A stretch of DNA of 64,000 nucleotides from JADKBO01 sp965230345 (GTDB lineage Bacteria; Bacteroidota; Bacteroidia; Chitinophagales; Saprospiraceae): positions 3,100,001 to 3,164,000 of the forward strand of contig CBDDKR010000002.1 of NCBI GenBank assembly GCA_965230345.1. The letters run 5' to 3'. A program made the position numbers and the translations under genes. Of this stretch, positions 37,043 to 44,653 are shown piece after piece (positions within the stretch are counted from its first letter, which is position 1; every line of letters starts with the position of its first letter). The notes under the pieces were generated by a model. It saw nothing but the letters and a program-made list of their open reading frames with translations, ran no database searches and was not told the DNA's origin.

Positions 37043-37812
37043 TCTTGAAGTCTTTCTGGTATATTATTGCTGTAATTCGCACAATTGTCGCTTTAAAGAT
37101 TATGCTGTTATGGATAATGATTTACTCAATACTCAATCTATTTGTAAGATTCGACGACGAACAAGCTCTTTTGCTAAGAGAACGTTGGCTAAAGTGGGTT
37201 GGATTTCCGTTATTAGGTATAAAGAGTGAAGTAAAAGGAGAGATCTATGATAAGCCTGCGCTCTATGTGGCTAATCATAGATCTTTTACCGACCCTTTAG
37301 TCATATGTAGGTGGCTTCGTGCATTTGTTGTGGCTAAGGCTGAAGTTGCCAATTATCCAATAATAAGTCAAGGAGCAAAATTGACAGGAGTGCTATTTGT
37401 TAAAAGAGAAGACAAAAATTCGAGGCAGTCGGTTAGACAAAAAATCATCGACACGATTAATTCTGGTCAGAATGTTTTGGTTTTTCCTGAAGGTACCGTA
37501 AGTGTAAAACAGGGAACATTGCCATTTAGACGAGGTGCGTTTGCGGAAGCCATTAAGCATAATATCCCCATTGTTCCGATGGCTGTAGAATACAGGAGTC
37601 CTCAGGACTTATGGCTGATTCCTAATTTTGTTAAACAATTTTTGACATCTTATGCTAAGCCTAAAACTGAGGTAAAACTTTCTATTGGAAAACCAATCCT
37701 AGAACGAGATGTTGATGTTGCTGCCGATCAAGCCCAAAGTTGGATAACCCAGGAATTGTTAAATCTTCAAAAGGGATGGACAAAGATTGATTTTTCAAAG
37801 TATGATCAATGA
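37039..37812 (+). CDS. plsC: 1-acyl-glycerol-3-phosphate acyltransferase (PlsC family)
   Basis: 257 residues with a hydrophobic N-terminal anchor (about 3-32) and the two hallmark acyltransferase motifs: the catalytic HX4D in ANHRSFTDP and the substrate-binding FPEGTVS. It makes phosphatidic acid from lysophosphatidic acid at the inner membrane; other lysophospholipid or ornithine-lipid acyltransferases share the fold, so the exact acceptor is inferred. It begins with GTG overlapping the lysS stop by four bases, and its own stop overlaps the folC start (ATGA). The function is unrelated to either neighbour. Confidence 0.88.
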   Translation: MILKSFWYIIAVIRTIVALKIMLLWIMIYSILNLFVRFDDEQALLLRERWLKWVGFPLLGIKSEVKGEIYDKPALYVANHRSFTDPLVICRWLRAFVVAKAEVANYPIISQGAKLTGVLFVKREDKNSRQSVRQKIIDTINSGQNVLVFPEGTVSVKQGTLPFRRGAFAEAIKHNIPIVPMAVEYRSPQDLWLIPNFVKQFLTSYAKPKTEVKLSIGKPILERDVDVAADQAQSWITQELLNLQKGWTKIDFSKYDQ

Positions 37813-39083
37813 CAAAATATGACTCAACCGTAGCTTATTTGTTTTCTCTTTTGCCTATGTATCAAAGGATAGGCAAAACAGCGTTTAAAAAGGATCTCAC
37901 AAACATTAAGAAATTGTGTTTAGCGCTTGGTAATCCTCATAAGAGAATAAAAACAGTCCATATAGCAGGCACCAACGGTAAAGGTACTGTTTCGCACATT
38001 ATGGCCTATGGTCTGCAACAAAGTGGCTATAAGGTAGGATTGTATTCTTCTCCTCATTATAAAGATTTTAGAGAGCGTGTTAAGATTAATGGTCAATTGG
38101 TTTCGAAGAAATATGTAGTAGATTTTGTCAAAAGAATTGATCCCATCATTCATAATGTTCAGCCTTCTTTTTTTGAAATCACGGTGGCTATGGCATTTGA
38201 TTATTTTGCACAAAAGGAAGTTGATATAGCCATTATTGAAGTTGGTTTGGGAGGAAGACTAGATTCTACCAATATATTAACACCTCAACTAAGTGTAATT
38301 ACCAATATATCATTTGACCATATGTCTATGCTGGGCAACACACTACCTGAAATTGCAAAAGAAAAAGCTGGGATTATAAAACAAGGTATTCCAGTTTTAA
38401 TTGGTGAAACACAAGAAGATGTTAAAGAAGTTTTTACTAAGAAAGCCAAATCCTTAAAAGCTCCAATATCATTTGCAGATCAACTATGGAACTTTGATGA
38501 AAAAGGAGAAAGCAAATTTCTTATGCAAAGAGGCAGCAAAAAGATCAATGTTACTAGATTTCCTTTGAAGGGCGATTTTCAACATAAAAACCTAAGAACA
38601 GCTGTTGCCTCACTAACTCTTCTTGCAGATTCCTACGACATCAATTGGATAAGTATTGAGGAGAACTTTGATCGACTATCGCAAGAAACTCATTACTTGG
38701 GCAGATGGCAATATATTGGAAATAAACCTGATGTATTAGTAGATAGCGCACATAATGAGGCTGGATTATCTTACTTGAATAAGTACTTTAAAAATCAATC
38801 AACTTATTCCAATATTCACTGTGTAATTGGATTCGCCAATGATAAAGATTTGAGTTCTATATTAAAATCCTTTCCTAAAAATGCTACATATTATTTCGTC
38901 AAAGCCAATGTTCCTAGAGGACTTGATGCAAATATCCTAAGAGATAATGGAAGTTCATTTGGATTGAATGGTAAGGCTTATTCTTCAGTAAGAAGAGGAT
39001 TAGCAGCTGCAAGAAAAAAGGCTAATAGCTCAGATTTGATATTTGTTGGTGGGAGTATTTTTGTTGTAGCGGAAGTCCTTTAA
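37809..39083 (+). CDS. folC: Folylpolyglutamate synthase / dihydrofolate synthase
   Basis: 424 residues, the usual FolC length. The Mur-ligase-type P-loop is GTNGKGT (residues 54-60), followed by the Mg-binding stretch SFDHMSMLGNTLPEIAKEKAGIIK and an ADP-binding C-terminal domain with DSAHNEAG. It adds glutamates to folates and may also make dihydrofolate from dihydropteroate. It starts with ATG overlapping the plsC stop. At its other end it overlaps the convergent aroK by four bases, leaving no room for a terminator between them. Confidence 0.95.
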   Translation: MTKYDSTVAYLFSLLPMYQRIGKTAFKKDLTNIKKLCLALGNPHKRIKTVHIAGTNGKGTVSHIMAYGLQQSGYKVGLYSSPHYKDFRERVKINGQLVSKKYVVDFVKRIDPIIHNVQPSFFEITVAMAFDYFAQKEVDIAIIEVGLGGRLDSTNILTPQLSVITNISFDHMSMLGNTLPEIAKEKAGIIKQGIPVLIGETQEDVKEVFTKKAKSLKAPISFADQLWNFDEKGESKFLMQRGSKKINVTRFPLKGDFQHKNLRTAVASLTLLADSYDINWISIEENFDRLSQETHYLGRWQYIGNKPDVLVDSAHNEAGLSYLNKYFKNQSTYSNIHCVIGFANDKDLSSILKSFPKNATYYFVKANVPRGLDANILRDNGSSFGLNGKAYSSVRRGLAAARKKANSSDLIFVGGSIFVVAEVL

Positions 39084-39604
39084 TGCTTTGAATATAAATT
39101 AATAATTCGTTGTACAATTTTATAAATTTCTCTATTTGCGCGAATGGTATAATGTGCTTGAGAATAGAATTCTCTCCTCGAATCAAGTAGTTGTTTGATC
39201 TTATTAGTTTTAGGTGTACTACTTTTGAGTAATGGTCTATTTTGATCATTCGCTAATCTATGAATGAGTGTCTTATAACCAATGTTTAGGTTGAATACAC
39301 ATCCGAATTCCAATAATGATGAGATGTTATCACCAAAGCAAGGCATACCTCCTCCAGTAGCAAGTACAATTTTGTTCTGATGAAGTAAATAGTTCTTTAT
39401 AAACTGTTTTTCAATCTTTCTAAAATACTTTTCTCCTTTTTTCTCGAAAATATCTGATATAGACATTCCTTGCTCCTGTTCGATCCAAGTATCCGAATCT
39501 AAAAAGGTATAATTCAGCTTTTGGGCAAGCAATTTCCCAATAGTGGATTTGCCAGAGCCCATAAATCCAATTAATACAATATTATTTTTTGTTATTTTAT
39601 TCAA
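39080..39604 (-). CDS. aroK: Shikimate kinase
   Basis: 174 residues, normal for AroK. Walker A is GFMGSGKST (13-21), the shikimate-binding DSD is at residues 36-38 (LDSDTWIEQEQ), the Arg-containing KKGEKYFRKIEKQF segment and the GGGMPC loop are present, and the LID region contains NRPLL. It phosphorylates shikimate in the aromatic pathway using ATP. The gene is convergent with folC (4-base overlap) and divergent from yajC, with whose promoter its own -7 box abuts. Confidence 0.94.
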   Translation of the reverse strand: MNKITKNNIVLIGFMGSGKSTIGKLLAQKLNYTFLDSDTWIEQEQGMSISDIFEKKGEKYFRKIEKQFIKNYLLHQNKIVLATGGGMPCFGDNISSLLEFGCVFNLNIGYKTLIHRLANDQNRPLLKSSTPKTNKIKQLLDSRREFYSQAHYTIRANREIYKIVQRIINLYSKH

Positions 39605-39605
39605 A

Positions 39606-39649
39606 TTGATGAGGTATGCTATGCTTGTAATTTTATTTTTGCAAATATA
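39606..39649. promoter_or_regulatory. Abutting opposed promoters of aroK and yajC
   Basis: TATTTTTG (39634-39641) on the plus strand, with a TTG at 39606-39608, faces yajC. Directly adjoining, TATATTTG on the minus strand (39642-39649) faces aroK. The two -7 boxes meet in the palindrome TTTGCAAA, so RNA polymerase could not occupy both at once. Confidence 0.5.
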
Positions 39650-39666
39650 TTTAAATCAATGATCAT

Positions 39667-39978
39667 ATGATGACTTTAATTATTGGCTTGCAAGCTGGAG
39701 GCGATTCTATTATGGGTATGTTGCCCTTATTGGTAATGTTTTTTATTATTTATTTCTTCTTTATTAGACCTCAAGTAAAGAAACAAAAGGAACAAAATAA
39801 GTTTCAAGAGGAATTGTCCAAAGGTGATGAAGTCGTTACCGCAAGTGGTATAATTGGAACAATAAGTAAAATGGATAGTAATGTTATTACACTGAATGTT
39901 AATGATAAAACATCTATTCGTTTTACACGAAGTGCTATTTCGAAGGAAATGACAGATGCTCTAAACAAAGAAAAGTAA
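39667..39978 (+). CDS. yajC: Preprotein translocase accessory subunit YajC
   Basis: 103 residues: one transmembrane helix (MLPLLVMFFIIYFFFIRP, residues about 18-37) with the family's FFIRPQxKKQKE junction, then a cytoplasmic domain with GDEVVTASGIIGTI. YajC associates with SecDF at the Sec translocon. It is followed 5 bases later by the phosphatase gene, so the two may be cotranscribed. Confidence 0.95.
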   Translation: MMTLIIGLQAGGDSIMGMLPLLVMFFIIYFFFIRPQVKKQKEQNKFQEELSKGDEVVTASGIIGTISKMDSNVITLNVNDKTSIRFTRSAISKEMTDALNKEK

Positions 39979-39982
39979 TGAA

Positions 39983-41278
39983 ATGAGGCTATCATTTGTA
40001 CTACTACTTATCTATCTATCGTATACAATATCGGCTCAACCCTTGATTAAATCTGGCCCTATGGTTGGATATTGTTCATTTAATGAAGTCGGGCTGTGGG
40101 TTCAAATTACGAAGAGTGCAAAGGTGAAGTTCTGCTATTGGCCTATATCAGATATTGGTCAAAGAGTATGTACAAATGAAGTCTTAACAGGTGATCGCTT
40201 TAATAATATCGTTCAATCTACAGCAACTTTTTTAGAGGAAGGTACAACATACCAATATGAGGTAATTGTCAATAATAAACTACAGGAGTTGGATCAAGAA
40301 TTAACTTTTACCACACAGAATAGTTGGAACAGGTCTGAATCACCACCTAATTTTTCATTCGCTACTGGAAGCTGTGCAGACATCATATCGCCTAATGAAC
40401 AAGGATACGTAGAGGTTAAATCGAGGTATGAAATATTTGATCATATAACTAAAGACGATCCAGACTTCATGCTTTGGCTTGGAGATAATGTTTATTTCCG
40501 TAAAGAAGACTGGAATAGTAAATCAGGTATGTATCATAGGTATGATGTCATTCGATCTTTACCCAATCTGAAGTCATTATTGGCGACAACTCCTCAATAT
40601 GCAATATGGGATGATCACGATTATGGGCCGAATAACAGTAATCGAAGTTTTTATTTAAAAAATCATGCTAAAACGGCATTTACGGATTATTGGATGAATC
40701 CTAGTTATGGAGTAGGTGATCTATCTGGAATTACAGGCTTTTATTCTTGGAGTGATTGTGATTTTTATTTGTTGGACAATAGGTGGGATAGGAGTATTGA
40801 AGGCAAGGATGGACAAATATTGGGTGAAAAACAAATAGAGTGGTTGATAGAAGCTTTAAGGGCAAGTAAGGCGACCTTCAAGTTTGTATGTATTGGGGGA
40901 CAAATATTGAGTGACTTGTCAATGTATGAAAACTATGCAGTTTATGCCAATGAACGAAAACGTATACTGGATATGATTAAGAAATATGAGGTTAAGAATG
41001 TAGTATTTTTAACTGGTGATCGTCACCACAGCGAAATTTCTAAAATCAATCTAGGTGGTATTGAAGTCTATGATATCACAAGTTCTCCTTTAACTTCAAA
41101 TGCCTATGATCATACATTGGAAGAGAATAGTAATCGGATTAAGGGAACCATAATTGGAACTCAAAATTATGCATTGATAAAGGTTAGTGGCGATAAAGAT
41201 AATCGTGTGGTTGATGTGTCATTTAAGAATACATTTGGAACACAACTCGTATCTTACAGAATTGAACAATCTAAGTAA
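39983..41278 (+). CDS. PhoD-like (alkaline phosphatase D family) secreted metallophosphatase
   Basis: 431 residues with a signal peptide (ending near SYTISAQ, residue 18), an N-terminal Fn3-like domain (25-115) and a PhoD-type metallophosphatase domain (about 120-425). Metal-site motifs are visible: GSCAD, WLGDNVYFRKEDW, WDDHDYGPNN and LTGDRHHSE. Family members hydrolyse phosphate esters or diesters in the periplasm or outside the cell. This Bacteroidota subgroup is not well characterised, so the substrate is open. It follows yajC closely and is two bases upstream of the muramidase gene, likely in one operon. Confidence 0.88.
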   Translation: MRLSFVLLLIYLSYTISAQPLIKSGPMVGYCSFNEVGLWVQITKSAKVKFCYWPISDIGQRVCTNEVLTGDRFNNIVQSTATFLEEGTTYQYEVIVNNKLQELDQELTFTTQNSWNRSESPPNFSFATGSCADIISPNEQGYVEVKSRYEIFDHITKDDPDFMLWLGDNVYFRKEDWNSKSGMYHRYDVIRSLPNLKSLLATTPQYAIWDDHDYGPNNSNRSFYLKNHAKTAFTDYWMNPSYGVGDLSGITGFYSWSDCDFYLLDNRWDRSIEGKDGQILGEKQIEWLIEALRASKATFKFVCIGGQILSDLSMYENYAVYANERKRILDMIKKYEVKNVVFLTGDRHHSEISKINLGGIEVYDITSSPLTSNAYDHTLEENSNRIKGTIIGTQNYALIKVSGDKDNRVVDVSFKNTFGTQLVSYRIEQSK

Positions 41279-41280
41279 AC

Positions 41281-42486
41281 ATGATTCAACTGTTTTTCTC
41301 TCTGTTTTTCATATGCTCATTAAGTATTCAAACTTGTTCTCCTAAACCGATTGTTCCAGATAGTAATAAAGTAACGCCTTCTGTTATTCTTCCGGGAATT
41401 GAATCAATCGAAGAAATTTTGCCTGAATTGGAAGGGAAGAATATTGCTGGCGTATTTAATCAATCCAGTATTTTTTTGGATGGAACTCACATAGCCGATT
41501 ACCTTATCAACAAAAAGGTAGAGCTCCAAAAAGTTTTTACTTTAGAACATGGGTTTAGAGGAAATAATGATGCTGGTGAAGTAGTACAATCTAACATAGA
41601 TTCTGCTACGAATTTGCCTTTAATTTCTCTTTATGGAAAAAATAAAAAACCTAAGAATAAGGATTTAGATGGTATTGATATAGTAATTTTTGATGTGCAA
41701 GATGTAGGAGTTCGATTTTACACCTACATTTCTACATTACACTATATCCTAGAAGCATGTGCTGAAAATAATGTTGATGTTATCGTGCTCGATAGACCTA
41801 ATCCAAATGCACATTATGTTGATGGACCAGTCTTAAATTCAGAATTCAAGTCCTTTGTAGGCATGCATCCAGTTCCTATTGTCTATGGAATGACTATAGG
41901 TGAATATGCTAAAATGATCGTAGGGGAGAAGTGGATTAATGAATACGAAAAGTGCAAATTACGAGTTATTGCTTGTGAGAATTATACACACGATTCTTTA
42001 TATCAATTACCCGTAAAGCCTTCTCCAAATTTGCCAAACTTAAGATCAATATTATTGTATCCATCATTATGTCTATTTGAAGCTACTCCCTTATCTATAG
42101 GAAGAGGTACGAATATGCAATTTCAGGTAATAGGACATCCTGATTTGACCGAATATTCGTTTGCTTTTACACCGAAGTCAATGGTTGGTGCAAAGAATCC
42201 AAAAAATAAAGATCAAATCTGTTATGGTCTAAGTTTATCTCACCTCTCTGCCGAAGATCTGCAAAAAGAAAAGATCCTTAATTTATCTTATATATTGGAT
42301 ATATTTAAAGTATTCGATGATAAACAAAATTTTATAAACAGACCTGAGTTCTTTGATAAATTGGCAGGAACAGATGAATTAAGAAAGGATATCTTATCAG
42401 GAAAAAAAGAAGAGGAAATTCGAGCTTCTTGGACTGCGAATCTAGATGACTTTAAAGCCATTAGGTCTCAGTATCTTTTGTATTAA
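41281..42486 (+). CDS. DUF1343 / NamZ-type exo-N-acetylmuramidase, lipoprotein
   Basis: 401 residues; the lipoprotein signal ends in SIQTC (Cys19). The DUF1343 signatures are present: AGVFNQSS, LEHGFRGNNDAGE with the catalytic-type Glu, IVIFDVQDVGVRFYTYIST, VIVLDRPNP and KPSPNLPNLRS. The founding NamZ enzymes release N-acetylmuramic acid from peptidoglycan fragment ends. Together with the phosphatase upstream it may serve cell-wall scavenging or turnover, which is inference. The transcript ends at the hairpin 42505-42536. Confidence 0.9.
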   Translation: MIQLFFSLFFICSLSIQTCSPKPIVPDSNKVTPSVILPGIESIEEILPELEGKNIAGVFNQSSIFLDGTHIADYLINKKVELQKVFTLEHGFRGNNDAGEVVQSNIDSATNLPLISLYGKNKKPKNKDLDGIDIVIFDVQDVGVRFYTYISTLHYILEACAENNVDVIVLDRPNPNAHYVDGPVLNSEFKSFVGMHPVPIVYGMTIGEYAKMIVGEKWINEYEKCKLRVIACENYTHDSLYQLPVKPSPNLPNLRSILLYPSLCLFEATPLSIGRGTNMQFQVIGHPDLTEYSFAFTPKSMVGAKNPKNKDQICYGLSLSHLSAEDLQKEKILNLSYILDIFKVFDDKQNFINRPEFFDKLAGTDELRKDILSGKKEEEIRASWTANLDDFKAIRSQYLLY

Positions 42487-42504
42487 CATAGTAAATACCA
42501 ATAA

Positions 42505-42536
42505 AAAAGGAAGAGCTTTAGCTGTCTCTTCCTTTT
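42505..42536 (+). terminator. Terminator of the yajC-phosphatase-NamZ unit
   Basis: AAAAGGAAGAG pairs with CTCTTCCTTTT around a 10-base loop, 19 bases after the stop, with A and T runs on both sides. Confidence 0.85.
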
Positions 42537-42545
42537 CAGTATGAT

Positions 42546-42605
42546 GTGATTTAAAGATTGTGTTCAATGAGTTGATTCTAGTATTAGGTTTAGTTTTTAA
42601 ATCAC
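42546..42605. repeat. Palindromic intergenic repeat, short copy
   Basis: 60 bases from GTGATTTAAAGATT to AGTTTTTAAATCAC, an inverted-repeat pair with two mismatches. It aligns to both arms of the element at 23329-23491 but lacks its 97-bp centre; the junction sits exactly at one copy of the TTCAA direct repeat. It is located between two convergent genes, so on the minus strand it may also help end the ompH transcript. Confidence 0.75.
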
Positions 42606-42614
42606 TACTATATT

Positions 42615-43244
42615 TTAGTTTTTACTTGTATGCCTTTCATTGAGACTCTTTACAACATCTTCAGTAATGTCTAGAGCTGCATTGCCATATAAAACTCCAC
42701 CTCCAGTTCCTTTGATTAAGACAAAATCATATGATTTTTCTATGGCTAGTTCTGCAAGATATTCATCAATCTTTTCAGTCAATTCATTCTGCAGGTCAAT
42801 GATGCGTTTTTCTAATTCTATAGCTGCATTATCTCTTTGTTGAACAAGCCTTTGCTCCTCAGCAGCAAGAACTTCTTGTTCTTTGGCAAATTGCTTTTCA
42901 AGTCTTTGAAGTTCAACAGGCGCCAAAGTTGCTGCCTTTTGTTGTGTTTCATAAACCTTTTGTTGGAACTTTTGAATCTTTTTCTGAAAAGCTTCTAGTT
43001 TTGAGCTTATGCTATTCTGAGCTTTTCTTGATTCATCTTCTAAAGCAACTTTACTCTCTTGGTATAATTCATAATTCTCTAGTAAAGAATCTTGATTTAC
43101 AAATACAATTCGAGTATTTAGCCCATTATTCGTAGTTTGTGTACTTTGAGTGACAGGACTACTGGATTTATTTTCATTTTGAGGTGTTGTACAAGAAGCT
43201 ATTAATGTTATAGCCGCAATACATACAATCAATTTATTCATCAT
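42615..43244 (-). CDS. OmpH/Skp-family lipoprotein
   Basis: 209 residues with a lipobox LIASC (Cys18), unusual for a Skp-like chaperone, which is normally soluble. The rest has the OmpH layout: RIVFVNQDSLLENYELYQESK at the N-terminus, a long Gln/Glu/Lys coiled coil (about 70-170, for example QKVYETQQKAATLAPVELQR) and a short beta ending YDFVLIKGTGGGVLYG and the family's AxDITEDVVKSLN. Skp-like proteins hold outer-membrane proteins in the periplasm. It is the last gene of the cluster after trmD. Confidence 0.88.
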   Translation of the reverse strand: MMNKLIVCIAAITLIASCTTPQNENKSSSPVTQSTQTTNNGLNTRIVFVNQDSLLENYELYQESKVALEDESRKAQNSISSKLEAFQKKIQKFQQKVYETQQKAATLAPVELQRLEKQFAKEQEVLAAEEQRLVQQRDNAAIELEKRIIDLQNELTEKIDEYLAELAIEKSYDFVLIKGTGGGVLYGNAALDITEDVVKSLNERHTSKN

Positions 43245-43270
43245 TTAATTTCTTTTCTTATTACAGTTAA

Positions 43271-43951
43271 TTATTCGTTTTCTAAAAGATCAGGACGTCT
43301 TTCCTGGGTTCGTTTTAGAGATTGATCAAATCTCCATTGGTCGATAAGCGCATCGTTGCCACTAAGTAGAACATCTGGGACTTTCCATCCTTTATAATTG
43401 GAAGGTCTCGTATATACTGGCGGTGCCAACAATTCATCTTGAAAAGAATCCAATAGAGCACTGGTCTCATCGTTTAACACCTTAGGAATCAAACGACATA
43501 TGGAATCCACAAGTATTGCCGCAGGTAACTCACCACCTGACAATACAAAGTCACCAATACTTATTTCACTTGTTATATGTTGTTCTCTAATGCGTTCATC
43601 TATTCCCTTATAATGACCGCAAATAATGATTACATTTTTATAAAGTGAATATCTATTAGCCATTTTTTGATCCCATCGATTACCATCAGGTGACATATAG
43701 ATTATTTCGTCGTAATCTCGTTCTGATTTTAATTGAGATATGACATTATCCAATGGCTCTACCATCATTACCATTCCAGCCCCACCACCATATTGGTAGT
43801 CGTCAATTTGTCTGTGATGCCCCAATCCATAGGATCGAAGATCAATAACGTTAATCTCAATAAGGCTTTTAGAAGCTGCTCTTTTTAGTATGGAGTGAGC
43901 AAAAGGGCCATCTAAAAGATCTGGAACAGCAGAAATAATGTCAAATCTCAC
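43271..43951 (-). CDS. trmD: tRNA (guanine-N1)-methyltransferase TrmD
   Basis: 226 residues, full length. It shows the SPOUT trefoil-knot motifs: YQYGGGAGMVMMVEPLD, IYMSPDGNRWDQKMA, IICGHYKGIDERI and ISIGDFVLSGGELPA, followed by the C-terminal helical domain (LLAPPVYTRPSNYKGWKVPDVLLSGN). It methylates G37 of tRNAs to keep the reading frame. No rpsP, rimM or rplS neighbours occur, unlike the E. coli operon. The stop of the FKBP gene lies 10 bases upstream. Confidence 0.97.
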   Translation of the reverse strand: MRFDIISAVPDLLDGPFAHSILKRAASKSLIEINVIDLRSYGLGHHRQIDDYQYGGGAGMVMMVEPLDNVISQLKSERDYDEIIYMSPDGNRWDQKMANRYSLYKNVIIICGHYKGIDERIREQHITSEISIGDFVLSGGELPAAILVDSICRLIPKVLNDETSALLDSFQDELLAPPVYTRPSNYKGWKVPDVLLSGNDALIDQWRFDQSLKRTQERRPDLLENE

Positions 43952-43961
43952 AAGAAAACTA

Positions 43962-44600
43962 TTATTCGAAGCTCAATAATTCTACATCAAATATTAAAGT
44001 AGAATATGGTTTAATTAACGGTCCAGCAGATCTACTTCCATATGCCAGATTATAAGGGATGAAAAGTCTCCATTTGTCTCCAGGAGACATCAACTGAAGC
44101 GCTTCTTGCCAACCTTTAATTACACCATTGACTGGGAAACTAATAGGTTGTCCTCTATCAACACTACTGTCAAATACAGTTCCATCAATAAGTGTACCAT
44201 GGTAGTGAGTTGTAACTTTGCTAGTAGGACCGGGTTTAGGACCTCCGTCTCCACTCTTAATAATGCTGTATTGCATTCCACTTTCTAAGGTTACAACACC
44301 TTCTTTATTTTTATTTTCTTCTAGAAATTTACTCCCTGCTTCTTTTGCCGCTTTTACTTTAAAATCTGCTATAATAGATTTAGCTTCATTTAAATCAATC
44401 TTTTGATTGTTGCTTCTGAAGTCATTGATTGCATCAATGATTACTTTGGTGTCCATATTGTCTAGACCAGCCGATTTCATATCATTGGCCAAAATTAAAC
44501 CCATACTATAGGCTACAGAATCTTTCATTGTTAAGTTTTGTGCTAAAATAATTGAACTAAAGAATAGAAAAAAACAAACTAGGTAAGCCGAAAATTTCAT
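43962..44600 (-). CDS. FKBP-type peptidyl-prolyl cis-trans isomerase
   Basis: 212 residues: signal peptide (to about 20), a helical dimerisation domain (about 22-105) as in FkpA/Mip, then the FKBP domain (about 110-212) with VTTHYHGTLIDGTVFDSSVDRGQPISFPVNGVI, GWQEALQLMSPGDKWRLFIPYNLAYG and the closing STLIFDVELLSFE. It assists protein folding in the periplasm. It is ten bases upstream of trmD. Confidence 0.93.
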   Translation of the reverse strand: MKFSAYLVCFFLFFSSIILAQNLTMKDSVAYSMGLILANDMKSAGLDNMDTKVIIDAINDFRSNNQKIDLNEAKSIIADFKVKAAKEAGSKFLEENKNKEGVVTLESGMQYSIIKSGDGGPKPGPTSKVTTHYHGTLIDGTVFDSSVDRGQPISFPVNGVIKGWQEALQLMSPGDKWRLFIPYNLAYGSRSAGPLIKPYSTLIFDVELLSFE

Positions 44601-44653
44601 ACGTTATTTGTATTAAGTTTTTATTAAAAAATAAGTAAGGTTTTGCCTTACCT

